Positions 31,557 through 36,628 of a stretch of DNA of 42,557 nt are shown here, in pieces; positions within the stretch are counted from its first letter, which is position 1; every line of letters begins with the position of its first letter. The position numbers and the translations under genes are program-made. The DNA is from a virus. The stretch spans positions 1-42,557 of IMG/VR virus record IMGVR_UViG_3300037193_000697. One strand, 5' to 3'. The notes below the pieces were generated by a model. The model saw only the letters and a program-made list of their open reading frames with translations. It was not told the DNA's origin and ran no database searches.

Positions 31557-31717
31557 CGCTGCCTCTCACAGAAGTCGTTGAACCCGATGATCCCCCAACA
31601 CCACGGATGTTGGGCGAGGACACGGACAGCGAGGATGGTCTCGACGGCGTGGACGCGGCGCATCTGCTGCTCGACGTACCGCTGCAGGAGGGCGGAGAAG
31701 ACGGTCTCGGGGGTCAC
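31553..31717 (-). CDS. 54-residue protein, function unknown
   Basis: A short helical protein starting MTPETVFSALLQRYVEQQMR, with a central helix (VHAVETILAVRVLAQHP) and a Cys/Trp-rich end (WCWGIIGFNDFCERQR). GTG overlaps the previous stop (GTGA) and its stop overlaps the next ATG (ATGA), with AAGGTGG upstream. The coupling on both sides supports a real gene. No family recognised. Confidence 0.72.
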   Translation of the reverse strand: MTPETVFSALLQRYVEQQMRRVHAVETILAVRVLAQHPWCWGIIGFNDFCERQR

Positions 31718-32046
31718 GTGCCCACCTTGTCCTGCTCCCCGAGTGGGGTGCCAGGGCGGGGGACGGCCCAGATGAACTCCCCCTCCTCGCCCACGGGGAA
31801 GTGGTTGCGGCAGTTCGCGCAGAAGGTGCCGTCGTAGTAGTGCGGGTCGCGGGCGTAGGTCTCCGCGATCGGCTGGGCCATCGTGGTGACCGACCCGCAG
31901 GTGAGGTGGATGTAGGAGATGCGGAGGGGGCGGACGAAGCCCTTGGCGCGCTCCTCGGGGGAGAGCACGACGTACTCGCGCTGCATCCCGGTGGTGGGGT
32001 CGATCCCGCTGTTGCGGGCCTCTTCGGGGTCGGTGGTCAGGCCCAT
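31714..32046 (-). CDS. conserved phage protein with zinc-ribbon-like Cys motif
   Basis: A 110-residue protein starting MGLTTDPEEARNSGIDPTTG. The middle YVVLSPEERAKGFVRPLR, the HLTCGSVTTM segment and TFCANCRNHFPVGEEGEFIW give one Cys plus a C-x2-C that could form a zinc ribbon. The whole sequence resembles a small protein found widely in actinophages and some environmental phages, always without known function. The ATG is 10 nt from the previous stop. Confidence 0.82.
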   Translation of the reverse strand: MGLTTDPEEARNSGIDPTTGMQREYVVLSPEERAKGFVRPLRISYIHLTCGSVTTMAQPIAETYARDPHYYDGTFCANCRNHFPVGEEGEFIWAVPRPGTPLGEQDKVGT

Positions 32047-32056
32047 CTCTGCTCCT

Positions 32057-32215
32057 TCATGAAGGGACCTCGCAGTCGTGGGCCGCGAGGTGGTCGTAGG
32101 CGATCTGGCGCACCTCGTCGGTGTGGCAGGCCCCGAGCAGTCCGCACTCGGAGCACTCCACGAGGTAGTTGTCCTCCTCGTCGGCGGGGATCGCGGTGAT
32201 GACGTACTCGGTCAT
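32057..32215 (-). CDS. small zinc-binding-like protein
   Basis: A 52-residue protein starting MTEYVITAIPADEEDNYLVE, with C-x2-C (VECSECGLLGAC), a helix and a terminal H-x3-H-x-C (YDHLAAHDC), a layout close to a C2H2-type zinc finger. The ATG overlaps the previous stop (ATGA). Such fingers occur in small DNA-binding proteins of phages. No specific role can be given. Confidence 0.78.
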   Translation of the reverse strand: MTEYVITAIPADEEDNYLVECSECGLLGACHTDEVRQIAYDHLAAHDCEVPS

Positions 32216-32463
32216 GCGCCCGGGAGCAGCACGGTGGAGGGGTATTGGTTGCAGGGGTAGTGCCATGTCCCGACGATGGTGCGGGTGGGGTCGTAGGCGA
32301 CGTTGGTGGCGAACTGCATACCTGCGGGGTTGAAGATGGTCATGTTCGGCACGGTGCCGTTGTCGGGGGTCTTGACGGTGGTCACCGCTGCCCGGCAGAC
32401 GATCGGCTGGGGGCCGGTCTGATTGAGGTAGTGGACGCTCCTGCCCACCTCGGGGATGGTCAT
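32212..32463 (-). CDS. 83-residue beta-rich protein, unknown
   Basis: Starts MTIPEVGRSVHYLNQTGPQP with AAGGAG 5 nt upstream of the ATG. The pattern GRSVHYL...CRAAVTTV...MTIFNPAGMQF...GTWHYPC resembles a small beta-barrel protein seen in many actinophages (short SH3-like form), usually of unknown function. Two Cys could pair. It overlaps the RHH gene before it and the zinc-finger gene after it by 4 nt each. Confidence 0.78.
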   Translation of the reverse strand: MTIPEVGRSVHYLNQTGPQPIVCRAAVTTVKTPDNGTVPNMTIFNPAGMQFATNVAYDPTRTIVGTWHYPCNQYPSTVLLPGA

Positions 32464-32618
32464 GACTTCTCCTTCAGTTGACGGCGGATCGCCCACCTGA
32501 GCCACTCGGAGCGGTTGAGGGAGCCCTTGGCGGAGTCGATCTGTCTCACTTCGCCGAGGGTGAGCCGCACGGGGATGATCTGATCGCGCCTCCCGGTGAC
32601 GGAGGGTGGCCTAGGCAC
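32460..32618 (-). CDS. RHH DNA-binding protein 2
   Basis: A 52-residue protein starting MPRPPSVTGRRDQIIPVRLT; strand DQIIPVRLTLGEV, helix VRQIDSAKG and helix NRSEWLRWAIRRQL give the RHH fold of Arc/CopG-type repressors. GTG start overlapping the end of the first RHH gene by 8 nt; the stop overlaps the next ATG. It lies second in the leftward operon next to palindromic sites, consistent with autoregulation. Confidence 0.78.
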   Translation of the reverse strand: MPRPPSVTGRRDQIIPVRLTLGEVRQIDSAKGSLNRSEWLRWAIRRQLKEKS

Positions 32619-32772
32619 TCTGCGCCTTCTCGACTGCGGCCTGCCGGATGAACGTGGTGAGGGGCGTCTTCCCCCGGGCAGCCTCGATCAGCGCCTTGTC
32701 CTGAGCGGAGAGGCGGATCGTGGTCTTCTCCTTGCGTGTGTCTGCGGGGAGCGGTGGGCGTCCTCGGGCCAT
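32611..32772 (-). CDS. RHH DNA-binding protein 1, first leftward gene
   Basis: A 53-residue protein starting MARGRPPLPADTRKEKTTIR; strand TTIRLSAQDKALIEAARGKT followed by TTFIRQAAVEKAQ matches the RHH fold (CopG/DUF1778-like). It is the first gene of the leftward operon. A palindromic TGTAATACA ends 9 nt before the ATG and can supply a -10, so the mRNA may be leaderless. With its partner it is the best candidate for repressing the divergent region. Confidence 0.82.
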   Translation of the reverse strand: MARGRPPLPADTRKEKTTIRLSAQDKALIEAARGKTPLTTFIRQAAVEKAQSA

Positions 32773-32780
32773 ACCCCGAC

Positions 32781-32789
32781 TGTATTACA
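32781..32789 (-). promoter_or_regulatory. leftward -10/operator TGTAATACA
   Basis: Perfect 9-bp palindrome 8 nt before the first RHH gene. TAATAC fits a -10 element, which would give a leaderless transcript. The same 11-mer TGTAATACAGT recurs on the other strand at 33093. Confidence 0.55.
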
Positions 32790-32796
32790 AAAACGG

Positions 32797-32815
32797 GTTT
32801 CCGTGCCCCGGAAAC
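32797..32815. promoter_or_regulatory. 19-bp palindrome, operator candidate (copy 13 of the dispersed family)
   Basis: GTTTCCG-TGCCC-CGGAAAC with perfect 7-bp arms. It covers the -35 position of the leftward RHH promoter. This copy is the longest-spaced of the dispersed family (TTCC-N7-GGAA) and may be an RHH operator. Confidence 0.65.
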
Positions 32816-33092
32816 TAGGGCGTGTCGGTCCATTTCTTGTCAGGACGATAATGCTAGGCTCGACCCAACAGGGTGTGCCCGCTACGCCCGCTCTGGCGAC
32901 GAGGTAGACGACCTCCGACAGAACCCGACAGGACCATGAGCCCCCGTGGAGGGGGTGCTGTCCAGATCGGTAGCCAGACGGATTCCCCGGGACCGGACCC
33001 GCGTCACAGACGCCACAAGGCGAAGCCTGCCCCCGCGCAGGGAGGTCGGTCAAACAGTCGTGAGACCAACAGCGAAGCGCCTACACGAATCG

Positions 33093-33108
33093 TGTAATAC
33101 AGTATCAC
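33093..33108 (+). promoter_or_regulatory. second TGTAATACA operator, near-palindrome
   Basis: TGTAATACAGT followed by ATCAC forms an imperfect palindrome GTAATAC-A-GTATCAC. It shares an 11-mer with the site at 32781 in opposite orientation, the arrangement expected of a repressor controlling both directions. Confidence 0.5.
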
Positions 33109-33210
33109 CTGCCAAATGGCACACACCTGCCTCACCGCATTGCACAACCTGCTGGTAGGACCTGAGGGGACTGGGGGTGGGGTGGGGTCCTGTGGGGCCC
33201 TCAGATCGGC

Positions 33211-33224
33211 GTTCCCGATGGAAC
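33211..33224. repeat. dispersed palindrome copy 14 (GTTCC-CGAT-GGAAC)
   Basis: Perfect 5-bp arms and a 4-nt spacer, in the divergent region about 40 nt before the candidate rightward promoter. Confidence 0.75.
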
Positions 33225-33261
33225 GGACTCACTATGCCGACATGCCGCACCTAGACACATG

Positions 33262-33291
33262 TTGCGCACTGGACTAAGCGGATGTTCTACT
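33262..33291 (+). promoter_or_regulatory. candidate rightward promoter ahead of the boxA leader
   Basis: TTGCGC (33262-33267), 18-nt spacer, TCTACT (33286-33291). Transcription would start near 33298, just before the boxB-like hairpin and boxA-like element. Moderate match only. Confidence 0.45.
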
Positions 33292-33305
33292 AGTTGTGTT
33301 GCATC

Positions 33306-33331
33306 GATGGGCCGGAGGGTTCGGGCCCATC
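33306..33331 (+). promoter_or_regulatory. leader hairpin, boxB-like position
   Basis: GATGGGCC and GGCCCATC form a perfect 8-bp stem with a 10-nt loop, 16 nt upstream of the boxA-like sequence. A second small hairpin (TGCCA-AC-TGGCA) follows. rRNA antitermination leaders have hairpins in this place. Confidence 0.55.
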
Positions 33332-33347
33332 GGTTGCCAACTGGCAG

Positions 33348-33371
33348 TTTGAGAACTCAACAGTGTGTGTG
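33348..33371 (+). promoter_or_regulatory. rRNA-leader-type boxA antitermination element
   Basis: TTTGAGAACTCAACAGTGTG followed by TGTG. This is nearly the conserved boxA and flank of actinobacterial rRNA operon leaders, where NusB/NusE and other Nus factors bind to make RNA polymerase read through terminators. Here it stands in the untranslated leader of the first rightward gene, ahead of several strong terminators. Positions 33356-33371 are repeated inverted at 34298-34313. Confidence 0.7.
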
Positions 33372-33458
33372 TCCCTTGTGTGTCTGTCGCGTGCCGTGCC
33401 TCCCCCGTTGTGGGGGTGGCTCGGTGCTCGTCAGATACGGGTATCGGTCGAAACTATG

Positions 33459-33476
33459 GGCCCCGTGATTGGGGCC
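33459..33476 (+). promoter_or_regulatory. GGCCCC hairpin just before the first rightward gene
   Basis: GGCCCC-GTGATT-GGGGCC, perfect 6-bp stem, ending 16 nt before the ATG at 33493. No T-tract. It may be a weak attenuator or protect the 5' end of the coding part. Confidence 0.45.
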
Positions 33477-33492
33477 GGATTGTGAGTCTGTG

Positions 33493-34284
33493 ATGGCCGA
33501 GAACAAGAACAAGGGCAAGGGCAAGTCCACCGAGGTAGCCGAGGTGCCTTCGCTCCCTGTCATGTCCCTGTCGGACATGGCGACCGATGAGCGGTGGGGT
33601 GTCGCGGCATGGTCGGACAAGCGTCCTGCCGCTGACATCCGGGCGGTGGGGCAGGTCGCCTCCCGTATGGACGGGGTGCTGGAGTACGTCCGGGGCATCG
33701 CCACGTTCAACGCGGTGCGGTTCGGGCACATCGGCAAGAACGCGGAGTTCACTAAGCGGGCGGACCTTATGGTTGCCCTCGGGCTGTCGTCCCCGGGGCA
33801 GGTGACCCGGGCCGAGGACCTCGGTCGTGCCGCGATCGTTCACAAGGTCGTGCCCGGCACGGACCGGTGGACGCGAGTCGCAAAGGCTGTCCGTGCGTCC
33901 GGGACTGCCGCCAGTGCTGTGAAGGAGGCGCTGCGGCAGGACAAGCGCGTGACGTTCGCCACGCTGGACGGTCTGCTGGACGCGCTGGACAAGTCTGTCA
34001 GCGCGTCGGGGGAGTCGACCAATTCCCCCGAACAGGACTCGGGCACGGCGGGACGGGGCGGAGATGACCCCGTGGCCGAGGTGACGGCCGAGAGGCTGTC
34101 CACCGCGACTCCTGCGGCGCGGCTCAAGATGGCAGCGGAGTGCATCAAGACGCTGTCCGAGGTCGTGGCCACGATGGACGGCGACCGCGCGGGACTGGAG
34201 TCCGTGCTTGAGCGGCTGAACGTCCTGTCCGCCGACGTGCAGGCCCGACTCTCCGGCGAAGAGTCGGAGTCCGGGGCAGCCTGA
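33493..34284 (+). CDS. first rightward gene, function unknown
   Basis: A 263-residue protein starting MAENKNKGKGKSTEVAEV. Residues 30-165 look folded and mostly helical (VRGIATFNAVRFGHIGKNAE, MVALGLSSPGQVTRAEDLGR, TRVAKAVRASGTAASAVKEA); 170-192 are Ser/Gly-rich linker; 193-250 form a helical coil (MAAECIKTLSEVVATMDGDR) that may oligomerise. The ATG lacks a good ribosome site. It stands alone between an rRNA-type leader and two terminators and is enclosed by a 16-bp inverted repeat, so it is probably highly expressed and specially regulated. No family is recognised. Confidence 0.82.
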   Translation: MAENKNKGKGKSTEVAEVPSLPVMSLSDMATDERWGVAAWSDKRPAADIRAVGQVASRMDGVLEYVRGIATFNAVRFGHIGKNAEFTKRADLMVALGLSSPGQVTRAEDLGRAAIVHKVVPGTDRWTRVAKAVRASGTAASAVKEALRQDKRVTFATLDGLLDALDKSVSASGESTNSPEQDSGTAGRGGDDPVAEVTAERLSTATPAARLKMAAECIKTLSEVVATMDGDRAGLESVLERLNVLSADVQARLSGEESESGAA

Positions 34285-34297
34285 CAGGCACCGAGGG

Positions 34298-34313
34298 CAC
34301 ACACACTGTTGAG
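34298..34313 (-). repeat. inverted copy of the boxA flank
   Basis: CACACACACTGTTGAG is the exact reverse complement of 33356-33371, and the AGGG beside it continues the match after a one-base gap. It lies 13 nt after the stop codon of the first rightward gene and just before its terminator. The two arms could pair in the mRNA and close a 926-nt loop. Confidence 0.7.
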
Positions 34314-34316
34314 ACC

Positions 34317-34346
34317 GGGCCCCGCTGGCACCCGCCAGCGGGGCCC
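34317..34346 (+). terminator. strong hairpin terminator 1
   Basis: Perfect 13-bp stem GGGCCCCGCTGGC/GCCAGCGGGGCCC with a 4-nt loop, after the first rightward gene. No long T-tract, as is usual in GC-rich actinobacterial hairpin terminators. Confidence 0.8.
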
Positions 34347-34351
34347 TACCC

Positions 34352-34387
34352 ATGCCCCCGTTACCGCCACGCGCGGGACGGGGGCAT
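34352..34387 (+). terminator. hairpin terminator 2
   Basis: Perfect 10-bp stem ATGCCCCCGT/ACGGGGGCAT with an inner CCGC/GCGG helix. It follows terminator 1 after 5 nt, making a tandem stop. Confidence 0.7.
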
Positions 34388-34391
34388 CGCC

Positions 34392-34407
34392 GTTCCCGGA
34401 TGGAAAC
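34392..34407. repeat. dispersed palindrome copy 15 (GTTCC-CGGAT-GGAAAC)
   Basis: Spacer of 5 nt, intergenic, 4 nt after the second terminator. Confidence 0.65.
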
Positions 34408-34530
34408 TCCCCCACCGGACTCCCACTCCCCCCGGGCGCGCGGTGCGCGTAGCGGGGGCCGATCAACGAGCGCGTCAACGACGAGGAGGTCAACCATCCA
34501 ACCTGCCGCACCTAAGTCATGTAACCAAGT

Positions 34531-34559
34531 AGACAAAGGTGGCGAAGTAGGGTATACTT
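34531..34559 (+). promoter_or_regulatory. strong sigma-70/SigA-type promoter
   Basis: TAGACA (34531-34536), exact 17-nt spacer, TATACT (34554-34559). This is the best promoter match in the window. Transcription should begin near 34566 and serve the genes from 34641 to the terminator at 35206. Confidence 0.75.
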
Positions 34560-34592
34560 GTAGTTGAAGGTGAAGTTATGCCCTCAATCAGT

Positions 34593-34624
34593 CGGACCCG
34601 TCGGGGTCCGGTTCCCTCGGGAAC
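34593..34624 (+). promoter_or_regulatory. two adjacent leader hairpins; second is dispersed palindrome copy 16
   Basis: CGGACCC-GTCG-GGGTCCG (34593-34610) is followed at once by GTTCC-CTCG-GGAAC (34611-34624). Both lie in the untranslated leader, 17 nt before the first ATG. They may control ribosome access or mRNA stability. Confidence 0.65.
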
Positions 34625-34628
34625 AACT

Positions 34629-34653
34629 ACAGAGAGAGAGATGAGAGAGATGA
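34629..34653 (+). repeat. 25-bp leader/start repeat, copy A
   Basis: Exactly identical to 35561-35585. It starts ACAGAGAGAGAG and contains two in-frame ATGs (34641 and 34650), so it provides a GAGAG-rich ribosome site and the first four codons (MREM). The palindrome copy 16 lies 5 nt upstream. Confidence 0.8.
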
Positions 34654-34940
34654 CCCAAACGATCAATGCACGGCTCACTCCGTGGGCCACGCAACGGATC
34701 AGCAAGCGGTACTGCGACGGTGGCAAGGTCACCAAGCAGGCGCTGCGCCAGTCACTCCGGGACTACCCCAAGACGGAGTTCTGGACGATGGGCAACTTCG
34801 ACATGCGGGACGGGGCCTGCTTCACCACGGCGGAGGTCGCCCCCGCGTCCATCGAAGTGCGGACCATCGACAACGAGGGGCGCAACGACCTGCTCGCCAT
34901 CGTCGAGGTCCACCCGTCCGGTGCGGTGGTCGTCCGATGA
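34641..34940 (+). CDS. 99-residue protein, unknown
   Basis: Starts MREMTQTINARLTPWATQRI inside the 25-bp repeat. A basic N-terminal half (KRYCDGGKVTKQALRQSLRD) is followed by beta-strands (AEVAPASIEVRTIDNEGRND) and a hydrophobic end. Start choice: the first ATG of the repeat, as at 35573; the second ATG at 34650 or a distant ATG at 34578 (inside the leader hairpin region) is less likely. It overlaps the next gene by ATGA. No family is recognised. Confidence 0.75.
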   Translation: MREMTQTINARLTPWATQRISKRYCDGGKVTKQALRQSLRDYPKTEFWTMGNFDMRDGACFTTAEVAPASIEVRTIDNEGRNDLLAIVEVHPSGAVVVR

Positions 34941-35188
34941 ACGGGCTGTCCGCCACGTCGATCGTCGGGTCCACCAACCCGCCGTTCGGCACCGGTCCCC
35001 TCCCCTCCCCGCAGTACGGCCCCGCGTGGGTCGCCGACTGCTACGGGATCACGGTCGACACCATGAACGCCGACCTCGTGGTCCGGGGCATCGACACCGC
35101 CGACCTCACCGACGACGAGGTAGCCCGTGCGTGGGCACCGGAGACGGGGGTGACGGTCGTGGACCTGCTCGACACCGGGGCGGTCTGA
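34937..35188 (+). CDS. 83-residue protein, unknown
   Basis: Starts MNGLSATSIVGSTNPPFGTG by ATGA overlap. The C-terminal half (ADCYGITVDTMNADLVVRGI, LTDDEVARAWAPETGVTVVD) looks like a small alpha/beta domain with an acidic surface. It closes the first cassette after the strong promoter and is followed 17 nt later by a terminator. No family is recognised. Confidence 0.72.
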   Translation: MNGLSATSIVGSTNPPFGTGPLPSPQYGPAWVADCYGITVDTMNADLVVRGIDTADLTDDEVARAWAPETGVTVVDLLDTGAV

Positions 35189-35205
35189 ACCGGAGCCAAC
35201 GGACG

Positions 35206-35243
35206 GGACACGGCCCCCTTCATGCAGGGAGGGGGCCGTGTCC
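35206..35243 (+). terminator. strong hairpin terminator after the first cassette
   Basis: Perfect 13-bp stem GGACACGGCCCCC/GGGGGCCGTGTCC with a 12-nt loop. Confidence 0.8.
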
Positions 35244-35297
35244 TGTGCCCGGGCCAACCGGCTCAGCCAACTCGGGATGGAGAGAGGGGTGACGACC

Positions 35298-35576
35298 GTG
35301 CGGGAGTGGATGCCCGACGCTTCGGTGAGGCGTGGGGACAACAACCCGGAAGTGCGGGAGTTCTATTCGTGGTGCCGACGGGCGAAGCGGGTAGCCGATG
35401 GACTCGGCTTCCAATCGCCGTGTGGGGACCACGAGTACCAAGTGATGCTGTCGTTCTACGACGCAGGGCAGCCGCCGTTGGCGGCGATCCTCCTGCTCGA
35501 CGAGTGGCGGCAGGCTCAACGCCGGGCGGAGGCCCGGGTCAACCGTTCCACAAGGAACGAACAGAGAGAGAGATGA
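35298..35576 (+). CDS. basic helical protein, unknown
   Basis: A 92-residue protein. The GTG at 35298 has GAGAGGGG 8 nt upstream; the ATG at 35277 and GTG at 35289 are alternatives. It contains FYSWCRRAKRVADGLGFQSP, DAGQPPLAAILLLDEWRQAQ and an Arg-rich C-terminus. Its last codons run through palindrome copy 17 and the second 25-bp repeat, and its stop overlaps the next ATG. It starts soon after a terminator, so it needs readthrough or an unseen promoter. No family is recognised. Confidence 0.68.
   Translation: MREWMPDASVRRGDNNPEVREFYSWCRRAKRVADGLGFQSPCGDHEYQVMLSFYDAGQPPLAAILLLDEWRQAQRRAEARVNRSTRNEQRER
35544..35559. repeat. dispersed palindrome copy 17 (CGTTCC-ACAA-GGAACG)
   Basis: Perfect 6-bp arms and a 4-nt spacer, at the 3' end of one gene and 13 nt before the next start codon. 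Confidence 0.8.
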
Positions 35577-35585
35577 GAGAGATGA
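35561..35585 (+). repeat. 25-bp leader/start repeat, copy B
   Basis: Identical to 34629-34653 over 25 bases and again preceded by the dispersed palindrome. It supplies the start of the 62-residue gene (MREM) and the stop of the previous one. Confidence 0.8.
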
Positions 35586-35761
35586 TCGAGAGAGAGATTC
35601 ACACCTGTCAGGTGGTGGACTGCACCCACAAGGCGGTCCGCACCCACCCGTTCCTCGCTGACGTGAAGGTGTGCGGCACCTGCTACGTCGAGGCGGTGGG
35701 CGGAGCGGTGACGGTCGAGACCGTCATCCACATCGACCCGTCGATGGAGTTGCTGTCATGA
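35573..35761 (+). CDS. small zinc-ribbon-like protein
   Basis: A 62-residue protein starting MREMIEREIHTCQVVDCTHK, with C-x4-C (CQVVDC) and C-x2-C (VCGTC) pairs about 17 residues apart, a typical short zinc ribbon. Its first four codons come from the 25-bp repeat. It overlaps the next gene by ATGA. It may bind nucleic acid; the family is not recognised. Confidence 0.75.
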   Translation: MREMIEREIHTCQVVDCTHKAVRTHPFLADVKVCGTCYVEAVGGAVTVETVIHIDPSMELLS

Positions 35762-36048
35762 GCGGGCTGCCGGGCCGTGGCACGGTCCAGTCCATCGTGT
35801 TCGCCACGCTCAACAGCACCTACTTCTTCGAGTGGGTCACCGGCGAGCGGTACGGCATCCTCACCGGCGTCACCGGGACGTTCGAGGGGCGCAAGTTCCC
35901 GGTGGAAACCGAGTCGATCCGCGACCTCGTGTACCCCGGGGAGATGCCGGTGCTCGACGTGCTCAACGTCGAGGGTGGGCCGGACACGATCTACCTGACG
36001 AGGGTCACCAACTCCCTGCGCAAGACGTGGGATGGGCTGTCGTCATGA
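35758..36048 (+). CDS. 96-residue beta-rich protein, unknown
   Basis: Starts MSGLPGRGTVQSIVFATLNS, then FFEWVTGERYGILTGVTGTF and a mixed C-terminal part (VEGGPDTIYLTRVTNSLRKT). The pattern suggests a small beta-barrel. It is coupled on both sides by ATGA overlaps, so it is translated together with the zinc-ribbon and secreted-type proteins. No family is recognised. Confidence 0.72.
   Translation: MSGLPGRGTVQSIVFATLNSTYFFEWVTGERYGILTGVTGTFEGRKFPVETESIRDLVYPGEMPVLDVLNVEGGPDTIYLTRVTNSLRKTWDGLSS
35895..35909. repeat. dispersed palindrome copy 18 (GTTCC-CGGT-GGAAAC)
   Basis: Spacer of 4 nt, inside the 96-residue gene (encodes KFPVET). Confidence 0.65.
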
Positions 36049-36314
36049 GGGGCGCGCTGGTGGCGGCGCTCATCGTGGCGCTCGCATGGTGGCTGTCCCC
36101 CTCCCGGGGCACCGACGAGATCGTCGACCATGACGTGATCCGGGTCGAGGTTCCTGAGGAACCGTGCGCCAACGAGGACGGGCCGGGTCCCTGCTACTGG
36201 GATGCCACGACCCGGGGCAACGGGTACGGGCTGTCCTACTGGATCGACGAGCGGGGCAACTACCTCTACGACGATGGCCGGGTCGTAGAACCCGATGAGA
36301 ACAACAACGGGTAG
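36045..36314 (+). CDS. membrane-anchored or secreted small protein
   Basis: An 89-residue protein with an N-terminal hydrophobic segment (MRGALVAALIVALAWWLSPS) that acts as signal peptide or anchor, then an acidic domain with two Cys (EEPCANEDGPGPCYWDATTR) likely to form a disulfide and a Tyr-rich YGLSYWIDERGNYLYDDGR. The domain would face outside the membrane. A role such as superinfection exclusion is possible but not shown. It ends at a strong terminator. Confidence 0.78.
   Translation: MRGALVAALIVALAWWLSPSRGTDEIVDHDVIRVEVPEEPCANEDGPGPCYWDATTRGNGYGLSYWIDERGNYLYDDGRVVEPDENNNG
36149..36163. repeat. dispersed palindrome copy 19 (GGTTCC-TGA-GGAACC)
   Basis: Perfect 6-bp arms and a 3-nt spacer, in the linker of the secreted-type protein (encodes VPEEP). 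Confidence 0.75.
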
Positions 36315-36381
36315 CCCAGCACACTCCCGCCGACACCGCCTTACCCACATGGGGCGGTGTCGTGCGGAGTGTCCCGCTGGG
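36315..36381 (+). terminator. long nested hairpin terminator
   Basis: CCCAGC/GCTGGG encloses ACACTCC/GGAGTGT and CGACACCGCC/GGCGGTGTCG, a nearly continuous stem of over 20 bp that begins on the base after a stop codon. The gene-free 36382-36539 that follows has no clear promoter. Confidence 0.8.
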
Positions 36382-36539
36382 ATACTGAATAACGCGGAGC
36401 CGGGGGTCCCGGATGGGTTGCGACGGCGACTCATCTACCCGGCGTCCGAAGTGGTGGCCGGTTCGCCGGTTGCCCCGCAACGCCCTGTCCCCTGTGACTC
36501 TCTCTCCGGGGGGCGGGGCGTTTGCGCGCCCAAAAGACT

Positions 36540-36559
36540 CCGGTTCCACCGGGAACCGG
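36540..36559. repeat. dispersed palindrome copy 20 (CCGGTTCC-ACCG-GGAACCGG)
   Basis: The longest-armed copy: perfect 8-bp arms and a 4-nt spacer. It ends 24 nt before the start of the 14-residue leader peptide, with AAGGAGG between. Confidence 0.85.
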
Positions 36560-36583
36560 TCAACAAAGAAGGAGGAATGTCCC

Positions 36584-36628
36584 ATGAAGACCGAGGACTA
36601 CCCCAACGTAGAGAGCGTCCCGTCGTGA
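36584..36628 (+). CDS. 14-residue leader peptide
   Basis: MKTEDYPNVESVPS is preceded by AAGGAGG at 8-nt spacing, the best ribosome site of the right arm. Its TGA overlaps the ATG of the membrane protein (TGATG). The overlapping ATG at 36577 is too close to the ribosome site. The peptide may serve only to load ribosomes for the next gene, or to control it. Confidence 0.6.
   Translation: MKTEDYPNVESVPS

Larger units (their letters stand above)
32816..33261. other. divergent intergenic region without supported gene
   Basis: No ORF here has a ribosome site or protein-like composition. It contains GATAAT at 32847-32852 (possible -10 without a clear -35), a CCCCC-GTGGA-GGGGG hairpin at 32941-32955, the TGTAATACA site at 33093 and a palindrome at 33211. 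I found no tRNA or recognised riboswitch. Confidence 0.5.

Noticed and set aside
32946-33158. Forward ORF in the divergent region
   Set aside because: No ribosome site, Arg-rich composition, and it crosses the operator-like sites.
34578-34640. Longer N-terminus for the first gene after the strong promoter (ATG at 34578)
   Set aside because: It lies about 12 nt from the predicted transcript start and is encoded by two leader hairpins; the 25-bp repeat gives a better start.
36395-36480. tRNA-like stretch with a GGTTCGCC sequence
   Set aside because: The T-arm, D-arm and anticodon stems cannot be formed together; it contains a plain CCGG-TTCG-CCGG hairpin.
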